A stretch of DNA of 64,000 nt from Calliphora vicina (lineage: Eukaryota > Arthropoda > Insecta > Diptera > Calliphoridae). Where the stretch lies: the NCBI RefSeq assembly GCF_958450345.1, contig NC_088780.1, positions 63,263,533 to 63,327,532 on the forward strand, written 5' to 3'. Under the pieces are notes generated by a model that was not told the origin of the DNA, made no database searches, and saw only the letters and a list, made by a program, of their open reading frames with translations. Position 1 is the stretch's first letter, and every line of letters starts with the position of its first letter. The position numbers and the translations under genes were made by a program. Shown here piece after piece: positions 13,801-25,800 of this stretch.

Positions 13801-16800
13801 TTGTGAAAAAGCAATTAAATGCGGTCGGGCCCTTTATCCCCTACTCAACAGAAGATCTAAACTTAACTTAAAAAATAAGATTCTTATTTACAAAATGTGT
13901 ATTCGGCCCATTATGTCCTATGGATGCCAAGTTTGGTTTTATAAAGCTGCTAAAACTTATACCAGAAAATTGCAAATTATACAAAACAAAAATCTGAAAA
14001 TAATTCACAACCTACACCCCAGATATTTTACTGATTTACTGCACAGTAACTTTAACCACATAATGTTAAACTCATTTACAAGGGAACTGACTCTGTCATT
14101 TAATGAAAAATGCAGAACGTCTACACATGAAATAATAAGAAATTTGCTAAATAACCCCTGAAACTCTTTTGTATATAAAGAGTAAAAATTAGAGGTTGTT
14201 TTTAAAATTTCTTATATCATTTATGTTTTTACAAGGTTTTTTAGACTACTTTTCCTTAATACTGTGATATTAGTAGTTTCTTTATTTAATTATTTAGTTG
14301 TTAATTGTTGTAATACTTTTAAGTAAATCCTCAAAACATTGTAACTAATTATTTTTAAAGGTTTCAATAAAGATATTAATAATAATAATATGTTGTATTC
14401 TTGTATGGGACGCACAGTTGTTGGTCAGAATTGTTTTTCAATAAAAAAATAAAAATTGTTAATATAAAAAAATGTTCTACGGACGGGCCCGGGCGTTTAT
14501 AAAATTATATATAGGGCGATGTATTTTTTTATCCTTATAAGTTACATTCCTCTAAAATTAAAATTTGACGTAAATATAGTACTTTAAATAATATTTTATA
14601 ACACCTAACACATAGTCAGTATATTATTGGTTTGACCCATACGCCAAACACTTGTTATTGAGAAAAACGACGAGGTTTAGATAAACTTTTCTCAAAATTT
14701 ACGTGATAGAATATTTTTAAACTTTCACACTTGATTTCGACATAGTATGTTTCGAACAAAATTATAGATTTACACACCGTTATGTAAAATTGGAAAAAAG
14801 TTATTAAGATTTTAATGAAAACAAAAATTCGTGTGTTATGGTCTATATCAATTTTTTATTTTTGTTTTCACTTTTTAGGGTCTATATACATACATAGAGA
14901 CAATTTTTTTGGTTTTTCTTTGTATTAAGTATTTTTTCTGTGGAAATCCCCTTGAATATGGAATAAAAATCTTTATTAATTAATGGTGTTTTCTTTTCTG
15001 GCATAAATGATGCATTTATTCTGCCTTTTACCTTTCTTTGTGTTCTTTTCTGAAAAAAATGTAGTTTGGTCGTGTTCTTTTCTAATAATGTTACCATAAA
15101 TCCCTGAATATATGCAACATGTTTCACCCTCAATTTTAATAAAGGGTTAGAAATGCACCAATTTTTATGTAAGCAAAAAGTATAGTTTCATAATATTTAG
15201 AAGCTACATAAGAGAAAAGTGCATAAATGGTAATGATTTTTGTTCTATTGTGATCGTTAAAAATGCAACACATTATGAGGGTATGGGTAACATTTAATAA
15301 ATGGTACAAAATATATAGGCAACATTTTGTGTCAGAAAAGAAAACACCATAAATTTTGTATTTATATTTATTAAAATTAAAAATAAAAAATCAGTCCTAC
15401 TGTGTTCGAAGCAATAATATATTCTCTTTTGATTTATGATTAATGTATTCAAAAAAAAAAGTTCAACATACGCGGTAGGTTATTTTATCTTTTTCCAAGT
15501 AATATTGAAACGAAAACCGTTTTTTAGATCCATTACTCAGTGTAATGGATCTGTCAAAATCCATATACAAATGATGTAAACAAGAGTTTAAAAACACCTT
15601 GTTATCTATGCTTTGATCTACGTTTTTGTTATGGCAGTGAAGCAAAACAATAGTGATTAATTTGTTTTCAATTTTTGTATGAAAATTGTGGTCTATACGC
15701 GTATGGAGCAAAATAAATAAATATTTATTTAGTCTTAAAATTGTGGATATAGACCAAAGTTAACACCCGATATCTCGGAAATCGTTCCAAATATTGAAAA
15801 ATGTGTTTCGGAAAGAGGATGTCCAAATTATATACAATCCACTCCTTAACTTATATTTTTTTTTAAAAATGGTCGGTGGGTCAAACCAATAATAAACTGA
15901 CGACACCCATGTATACCGTTTATAAAGACTACAATCCAACCTGATCAAATATAAAAAATTACTTTTTTCTAAAATTAAATTAAATATTTATGTAATTTCT
16001 AATATTTTGACCAAATATTTTGGCTACCTTAGTTTTGATATGTTTACTAGGGTATTCGAATTATTCGATTTTTTTCTTGTTCGAATAAAACGAATAAGAG
16101 ATTTTAACTTGTTCGAATAATTCGATCACACGTTTAAAATTAATCGAATTATTCGAATAAATTTTAATTTTTTTTAAAAAAGTAAAGAATGAAGTTTTGA
16201 TGTCGGTTTTTTAATATTTTATTGTTAAATAAAAACAAAAAATAACGTTAAAGTTAACAATTCAAATATTCTGATCAGATTAACTCCCGAACAATTTACT
16301 AGCAAACCCTTTAGTTTCCGTTTTGGAGCTATGCTTTAAAAAATTTGAGCTGGTTGGACAAGATCCTGAATTCAAGTACAATATAAACGTGTTAAGAACT
16401 TTTTTATGTCGTTCATTAATTCGGGTTTTAAATTGAGTAACTAGTTCTTTAGTAAATTAATTTTTCACTATTTCTAAATTATTTATAACAAATTGTATTA
16501 TACATCAAGCTCTATCAACGTTGACGAATCATTGCTTAATAAAGTGGTCTTGGGGAATTACACAATAAAGGGAATCTGTCCAAAGTTTGATATCATTGTC
16601 AGTGAACGTGGCTAATTTGAAGTCAGGCAGTGCATGATTGACGCATTTACAAATACGCAAAAAGTTTATTACCATGTTAGACAAAGATGTTCAACGATGT
16701 TCAAAATCATGTATAAGACGAACTCCATGCTTTTCTTGCAACAAAACGTTAGGTTGCAATATTTGTGTTAATCATTCGATTTATTAAATATTTTGCAACA

Positions 16801-19800
16801 CTTACGTACGGGGTTAATAACATCACTTATATACATATATTTTAAGATCATAGCCTTCATCTATTGTGTTTTATTGTTGCTTGGGGGGCAAATGTGTCAA
16901 AAGCAAAAATTTGTGGGAAAAAAACAAAAATAATAATAAAAAATTTTTGAAAACTAACAAAGAATAATAAATTTAATAAAAAACAAAAAAGTAAATAAGC
17001 CTTTACATATTTTTAAAATGTTTTGCGGTGCAAAACAAGATAACTCCAAGGCGGACAACTCCAACAAGAACATATGTACCTCCAAAGAGGATGTGCCTAA
17101 GGTCTGCGAAACGAAAAGTGGTCCGAGCAAACTAGAGCTTGTCGGAAGAAGTCCAGACTTCAAATTTTGCTCCACTTAAGCCGGCGGGCATCTCCTGGAA
17201 CGCATAAAAAACTACCGTTTCCCGGTTTTTGTTTTGTTTGCATAGGCAGCAATTATTAATTTCACTTTATTACACAAAAATAAATTTCATTAACTTTTTT
17301 TGAAATCGAAAAGGTAAACAAAACAACTTTTGACATAAAATAAATTCGCCTATATACAACTTTTGACAAGTCGACCACAAAGGCGAAGAAAAAAAAGTAG
17401 ATCAGCTGTGCTGTTAACGCCACCTGTAAAGTAAATTCGCCTTGATATATCAAAATATTCTCCATCGATTTCGAAGTTATCACAAAGGATTACTTTATAA
17501 TTTGACTTTCATATAAAAAATTTGACTAGGAGAATTTTGCAGACCAGGTGATAACACATTGGTAGGCAAATAGAGGCATTTAATTTGTGTGCATGTATGG
17601 GTAAAAAATAAAATATCTGCAACAACATCAAGCAACTGAATGAAATATTTGTATTTTTACGCTCTATTATTTACATTCGGTTCGTGTACGTGCAAATTGA
17701 CGAAAATCTTCGTAACCAATATTTTAAAAACATCGGCATTTGATATACGTGTGGCCACATATTACGTTATTTTAAAGTTAAGGATCAACATACAGGAATA
17801 AATGTTCTTATTTTCTTCCATTTGAAAGTGTGTTACATATATTCATACATTTTTGTTTGTCTATTCGGCATAGCCAATGTAACATTTTAAATTGATTTTT
17901 GTGTAAAATGTATGTGTTTTTTTAATTAAAAATGTTAGCCTTTTTTTAGCCACTTTTTTCTAAGTATTTAGCCCTTTTTGTTCAGCAAGAATTTGTAACA
18001 CTGGTGATAGCAAACATTATGAATCGTATGTTTAAACGACAAATTTGACACGCATTCGGAATTACATATTTCGTCCTTACATATGCATAAAAAAGTGACA
18101 CTACATATGGGCAATTCCACTAGAATGACAACCACGACTGAAAAAACAAAAACCCTTGAAACTTTTTTCAAGCTGATTTGAATAGGAGAAAACACTAAAA
18201 TGTTACTATGTGAAAGTATTTAGAGCTTATTACAACATTTTAAGGGAAAAATAATTTTTTAATTTAATTAGTATGTTTTAGGCTATGTATGTTTTTTGGC
18301 AGGCGGGCTAATTTTGATATGGGACTCACTGTGGATGGTTGTCCTATTACCCAGGTGAATTCGCTTAAGTTTCTTGGTCTGACCATCAGAAATACTTTGA
18401 CTGTTAATGATCTTTATGATCGTGTTTTGAGGGAATCCTCTTCAGTTACCAATCTTCTTAAGAAGTTATCGGGTACCAGAGGAGATCTAAGGCCTCAGAT
18501 TGGATTGAGATTTTATCGTACTTTTATAAGGAGTAAGATTGAGTATGCGAGATCTACTTCTACCCACGCCGCTAGGTATGTTGACAGGCAGATTCAGACC
18601 TTTCAGAACTCAAGTCTAAGCCGTTGTCTAGGACTGTGTCCCTCCACGCCGTTACAGGCCATTTATGTATTGGCAAACGAACTGCCACCTCATCTTAGAT
18701 CGGTCTATCTTGCGTCCAAGGAGCTTTTAAAGGTTGCGTGTTATAACCCGTCTCTTATGGATTTGATTAGAGTGGCACCCTCATATCTTAAGAACAGTTA
18801 CTCTTTTGTCTACGGGAAATACAAGGATATTTTTGACTCGATTCTATCACTTGGTGAATGTGGCACTAGTGACAAGATTAGGATTATTATTGAGTCATCT
18901 TTTAACAGGAACAGAGGTATGTCGAAGGAGTTCCTTGGAGCTCACTATCGTTCGTCAGTTGATTTCTATAAAATGAGGAATTTTACTTTGGTTGCTACTG
19001 ACTCTGGATGTGCTGTTTTTAATCTTCTCACTGGACGTTTCTTTTTGTACAGTTCACGTGAGAGACTTTCATCACTATCTGGAGAATTAATTGCCATTAA
19101 AAGGGCTGTTGATATATCCATTGAGGATAATAACTCGCGTCTTGTTATTTACACTGATGGTAGAAATGCGTGTATTTTTTTTGGACGTGCTAGTTCGAGG
19201 AACTTTATAGTATCGGATATTGTTAATTCTATAGTTGATTCTCATATCCTTGAGGTACATATAGTATGGGTTCCTGCCCATGTTGGAGTTTGGTTCAATG
19301 AGAGGGTAGATTACCTGGCCAAACAGGCAGTTTCTGTTGGCGCTCCCTTAGAGGTAAGACTTCCATATGGGGATGCACTTGTGAGGATAAGGAATTCTTT
19401 TAATCAGGAGTGGTTGGATTTCTACAGCACCAGATCTCAAGTGTCGGGACGCTACTTCTTCTCTCTTTTCAATGAAATACCTGTAAGACCTTGGTACAGG
19501 GGTGTTGGTTGGGATCCAATTGACATCAAGATTATTAATAGGCTCTTATGTGGCCACTGTTATAGTGGCGTTTACCTTCACATGATACGTACGAGATCGT
19601 CTGATGTTTGTGATTTTTGTAACATGATCGACGTAATCTTTTTGACTTATTAAATACTCATGACATCGGTATACACTCTCAGTTAGTTTCATTAAGGAAG
19701 CTAACATACGAGATCGTTTTTAAGTTTTAGGAAATAATCAACCGTTAGTCACTAACAGCGTTATACTAGAGGAAGTAGGCATTTGTCAATGCCCAACGTT

Positions 19801-22800
19801 TTCCCAAGTGTTTTTTTTCCTTCGTGTGGGATACCCTGGCTTTCTGCGTATTGCTTTGCCATCAGCTCTTTTTATTAAAAACAAAAAAAAAATGTTTTTG
19901 GCTAAAGTGACGTATGAAATGAATTTGACTGATTGTTTTTTTGTTATTTTCAACTTTTTTATTGAAACTGAATATAGCGACCCCTTTGCGCTAAATTATC
20001 GTATGTTACATTTATATATAGTAAAAGATGCAACACAGTGATGCATTTCCGAATAGGCTCTATTACACTGATATTCGCTATATTTATGGAAATATTACTA
20101 CTTAAGTTAATTTTAACGCCTGTGAAATTTAATTTAATAGATCGGTTATTGTAGCGCATTTAAAATTTGGTATTGATGATACGAGCCAAAGCAAAGAAAT
20201 TTAATAATAAAGCTCTCCTCTAAAATTTGGTTTTTGTAATAGTGCATTTGCACCTACGCACAGTGGGAGAAATGGCCAATCTAGTGGCGCTTTAAGGAAA
20301 TTTTAAATTTTAGAATTCTGCTAATTTTTTTTATTTTTTTGGTAACTAAGAAACCAACGGATTTTTGTTTTTTTTTTGTTTTGTTTTGCTCTCGATATTC
20401 GCCCACCTGTGAGCATTCAAACTTGTCATATGTTTTAGCAAGTGCATTAATACTTTTCGCGCTTTTTTAAGTTAAAGTTTGTTTACACAACAAAATCATT
20501 ACTTTATCAGCCCAATTATGAATAAAAAATTCCGCGGGAGTTTGTTCCCCGGGAGTTTTTACCCATTGAAATTGAATAGGAAAAATGAGAAAAGGGAGAA
20601 AACTCCCGGGGAATTTTTATTCATAATTGGACTGTATATATATTTTTTTGAATTAGTGTTTAAATTGAAATTATTAGGTATGTATTAAATAAAAAAATAT
20701 GTTTGTGATTTGTGCTTAAATGTTTTTGTTCTTAAATGTGGTAAACAAATGACCTGTGTAAAATAGTGTTTTATTATATGTAACTTAAACTTCTGTGGAA
20801 TAAAAGTTGGGAGTATTCGACGAATTTCGCTCCAATGTTTGGTTAATTTGTTTCTATGTTCTGTTTTCTATGTCCATGTGAAAAATTAGCTGCAACTTTA
20901 TGATTTTTTACGTTTTTTAGATGCAATGTCAGAGTCTAAACGCACCCTTTTTTAATTTGGCACTCTGAACCAGTACTAGCAAAAAAGTTTTTGGCGGTGG
21001 AAAATCATGTTTTTTCTAATGTTATTGATCCATCAAAATATAACGAAGAGCAATGTCAACAAATTCGTCAACAATTAAGAAATTTTGTTAATAAACTGCG
21101 GTACATGTGGACAACTAGTCACAGAATCATGACAAAATTCGCATATCGAAATAAAGAAAAAAATTATTTTTCCAGAACCAGCCATTGATCGTCGTAAATA
21201 TACAAATTTTTCAGAGTGCTCAACAAAAACTCAAATAAAAAAGGTTTCTTCTATTGTTGATAAGACGCCAACAGAAGAGTTGTTAATGTTAGCAACGCGC
21301 ATTAGTCTTTTCAAATCTGGAAAAAGGAATGCTTCACAAGTTGTTTCGAAATTGAGCTCAGAACCTACAATAGCTTCAAAAATGATTAAAACTGTAAATG
21401 CTGAGCCAAAAGCAAATATTCCATATACACCTGAGGAAGCTTTGGCCCTATATATAGATGGAGACTACTCAAAAAATACATATAAATTAATGCAATATGG
21501 TGCCAAAGAGCGAAATTGTAACATTTATCCAAGCTACGATGTTTTAGCTAAAACTAAAAAAGAGTGTTACCCCAATGACATACGCGTAACTGAACGTTCA
21601 GCAGAAATAAATTTACAGTCTCTTATTAATCATACTGTTTGACGTATATTACAGGGTTTTCCAGCAGCATTTGAGGACCTCGTAGTTGAATGCAATAACA
21701 ACGATTGCATAAAAGCCATTTATAAATGGGGTTGTGATGGAAGCAGTGGTCACTCTATTTACAGACAATGCTTTAATGTTCCCGAAACTGGAACTATTGA
21801 TCAGCATTTATTTGCTGTATGTATTGTACCTTTGCTAATAAAAAATGGATCGTCAATACTATGGGAAAATAATCGACCTTCTTCAACTAGGTTCTGCATA
21901 CCTATTAAACTATTTTTTGAAAAAGAGTCAGCAGACTTAGTTCGGGATTAGATTGAAAATGTTAAGAGGCAAATTGCTCAAATTTTACCTACAACATTAA
22001 ATCATTTGAAAATACAACATGAATTCCATTTGACAATGATTGACGGAAAAGTTTTCAACGCCATAGCGGAGTCATCATCACAGACTTGCGGAATTTGTAG
22101 AGCAACTCCAAAATTGTTTAACAATCTGAATATGATTCAGTTGAGACAACCACAAGAACATTTGTACGAGTATGGATTATCAACACTCCATGCGTGGATT
22201 CGCTGCTTTAAGTGTATAATTGATATCGCGTACAGACTACCAATAAAAACCTGGCAAGTTCGTGGACAAAATAAAGAAATTATTCAAGAAACAAAAACAA
22301 AAATTCAACTAGAACTAAGAAAACAAATGGGCTTCCTGGTGGACATTCCAATGACGGGCTCAGGGAACACAAACACGGGAAATACTGCCAGAATATTTTT
22401 TAAGAAACCGATTTTGGCCTCTACAGTAACTGGCGTACAAATGGAATTAATTAAAAGATTTGGAATAATTTTGCGCGCAATGGCTTGTGGATATACAGTA
22501 AACACAGAAGCTTTTCGCATATATGCTTTGGAAACTGCAAATATATTTGTAAGTGAATACCCCTGGTTCTACATGCCTCCATCCGTTCATAAAATATTAT
22601 TGCATGGCGCAGATATTATTAAAAATGTTTCGTTACCAATAGGAATAATGTCAGAAGAAGCACTTGAGGCAAGAAATAAAGATTTCCGTAGCTATAGGCT
22701 TAACCACACACGAAAAACCTCAAGACTACACACTATGGAGCACTTAATACATGCATTGTTGGTTTCTTCAGACCCTTTCATTACATCTAAATCTAAAAGT

Positions 22801-25800
22801 ACCTCAAGGTACTCAAAAAAACATATTGAAATAGATGATGAGGTCAAGCAACTTCTTTTAAATAAGTATGAGTTACCAGACACCCACATTTCGGAAAGCT
22901 CTGACTCAGAATAATTTTCCAAATAGTTTCTTCTAGAACATGAGCAAATATAAAGTAGGATCTTATTATTTAAAAAATATTCCATAATTTACATCAAGAA
23001 TTTGTTACTTTAATTTTTTTAATTAGAAAAATAAAAAAAACAGTAAAAAAAATAAAATTACAAAAATAAAACACAACTGCTTTATTTAAAAAAATACTAT
23101 ACTTAAAATTAGCTATTTTTTTAAGTTACATATTAAAAAAGCAATGCGAAATTAGCAATTTCTTGCACAGACCACAATAAATCAATAAAAAAATTAAAAA
23201 AACATTTTAAATGAAAAAAGAAGAAATAATAATTACAAAAAAATCATCATAGTAGAATTTAGCATTGTCACATTATTCTTATTTTACTTCTCATAAATTT
23301 GCATGAATTTCTGATTTTAAGTACTATTATTGGTACATGCTGAGTGTAGGGTAAAATTCCAAAAAATAAATAAATATAATATATAATGCCTAAAATATAA
23401 TTTTGTTTAAAAAAAGTTTTAAAATCGAATGTAATACAAAATTATAAACATACATACAATTATTAGTATATTAATTGTCGATGATGAATGATACAGCATT
23501 AATGGCGCACACTGTACTGAAGCGGCATGTCCCAAAAAAAAAATTTTTGAAAGAGCATATCCTTGGCTATAATTTCACTGAACATTTGTAATAGATCAGA
23601 TCAGTAATTATAAAGATATAATTAAAGCGCCACCAGATTGGCCATTTCTCCCACTGTGCTACGCCATAAACTTGTTATAAGTTGTTTATGGTGACAAACT
23701 AGTTTGAGAAACTTGTTTATCCATTCCAAACAAGAACAGGTTTGTAACTAGCTTTTTAGATAAATTAGTTTTTGCTAATGCAACTCTGTTTTTCAAAATT
23801 TTTCTGGCAACGCTGGTAACATTTGACAAAATTTATTAAAAAGTGCTTTTTATATAATATGGACAACGAAAATAAAAGGTATGTTTATATGTACATATAT
23901 ATGTACGTGCAGCTACGTTTTTTCTTAACAACGTCCATATTTTTATAAAACAATTTTATATTGAAGTCAGCTGTTTTATGACTTGTCAAAAATAAACCAC
24001 TTAACTGTCTAAAATGCTGATGTAAACGGTATAGTTTAAGAAAGTAGCTTATAGTGCATTTACACTTGTAATTTTCAAACTAGTTTATGATTATAAGCTA
24101 CTTTCATAAACCATACCGTTTACATCAGCATTTTGGTCAGTTAAGTGGCTTATTTTTGACAAGTCATAAAACAGCTGACTTCAATTTAATAAAAATATGG
24201 ACGTTGTTACGAAAAAAACGTTGCTGCACGTACCTATATATGTACATATAAACATACCTTTTATTTTCGTTGTCCATATTATATAAAAAACACTTTTAAA
24301 TAAATTTTTTAAACTTTTTCTTACAGTTTGGCTTTTTTTTAAAAGAAAACAGGTTTTTATTTTTGAGCAAATGTTACCAGCTTTGCCAGAAAAATGTTGA
24401 AAAATGTTGTGTAAATTTGTTTGTTTCGTATTCAAGGCACGAATACCTGGAATGTGAATGCAGTAAACAAACCGGCTTTTTGCAATACATGCAATGAAAC
24501 CACAATTATGTACATGCATTATTAATGTGTGAATCCCCTTACATAGAAATGAGCTACCATATGTTTAGTTTCCTTTTTTAATTTTTATTAATGATTAAAT
24601 CATTACAAGGTCTGCACAGACCTTGTTATGACATTTGAAGCAAAATATTTGAAAATCTGAATTAAGCCGAATCCGGATCCACAATCGTTTGATTTTTTTG
24701 CTCATTGAGTCCGGAGGATGTTGCTCCAGGAAGTCATGAAAGGATTTGTCTCTAACACGAAAAACAATAAAGTTATACACACTTTTTTATGCAAAAGGTT
24801 TGCACAGACCTGATTATACCTCCTAGGGTTAAAAAAGCTCTGAGAAAATCATTTTTGTATTTAAATAGAACTTAAATATAATTCATATTTAAATACGAAG
24901 TTAAGAATTGGCCCTAAAAGTTTAACATTAACATCGAAAGCTCTAGAATTCGAATGTACGAGTTTTGACCGTTAAGAACAACCAGGATACTCGGATGAAG
25001 ATGTCAATGTGTATAAATTGTGACTGCGGTTGCTGTAGTCAGTGATTTTATTATAAGCGCTGTTAGAGTTAACATCAACTGTCTTGTACATAATAAAGTG
25101 TAATTTAAGTGTGCGTGTGTGTATTAAAAACACATAATGACTATTTAAACTGTTGTTATACATTTGAATAAATAAATACTTGTTACAATTTTAAACTTCT
25201 TAACTGCTTTTATTTGCAATCAAAAGTTTAAAGTTTATTTAAAGGAAATAAACCAACATTTTTAAAAGGTAAAAACGTAACAATATTCAACCTTATCGAT
25301 CGGTATACGGTGGTTTTATTCAGTTGAGATTGTGGTTTTACCACAGTAAAACGAATGACGTGCAATATTAGTTCGGCAAAAAAGTGTGTGTGCTACTAAA
25401 GCACGAACATATATTTTGATGGATTGTGTCTGCTACTAAAAATTCCAAACAAGTGGTGCAATTTTAATAGTAATACGAACGAACAGTATGCATATTTAAC
25501 ACATAGACTGCCACGTCGGACACATATGTGTGACAATGCACTATGCGGTTTACGCCACGTCGGACCCATATGTCTGACACGATTTTTATTCTCTCTAGCC
25601 ATGTCAGACAATAGTGCTGGATTTTAAGAATTTTTTCGAAGTTGTCTGGAAGTTCCTTATCAAAACTGTAATCTTCACATTCTTCATCACTTTCTGAACT
25701 TGTACTGAGTATTTTTTCTAACTCAGTATCCCATAAAAAAATCTTTTTCGCCATTTCGTAAGACCCTCTTATTAACAAAAAAAAATCGGTTTCTAAGCAG

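Larger units (their letters stand above)
10238..14389 (+). mobile_element. Nearly intact jockey-clade non-LTR retrotransposon
   Basis: About 4.15 kb, flanked by an 11-bp direct repeat, atgttgtattc, at 10227-10237 and 14390-14400, which I take as the target duplication. It holds ORF1 (zinc knuckles) and ORF2 (endonuclease and reverse transcriptase), then a 3' UTR with AATAAA and a short (AAT)n tail instead of poly(A). No RNase H is present. Only about three disabling changes are visible, so the insertion is fairly young. Confidence 0.88.
20259..23658 (+). mobile_element. Complete Transib transposon (RAG1-related)
   Basis: 3400 bp. Both termini begin cacagtgggagaaatggcca; the inverted repeats agree over 37 bp with one mismatch (A at 20283 on the left, the counterpart of G on the right). 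The first seven bases, CACAGTG, equal the consensus heptamer of V(D)J recombination signals, a known link between Transib ends and RAG signals. The 5-bp duplication CTACG is exact. It carries one broken transposase gene on the plus strand and a small nested palindromic MITE (20508-20634). Confidence 0.94.

Noticed and set aside
16954..17175. 73-codon minus-strand frame over the small candidate gene
   Set aside because: Leu-rich antisense shadow without a start context; the plus-strand frame has the better composition and signals.
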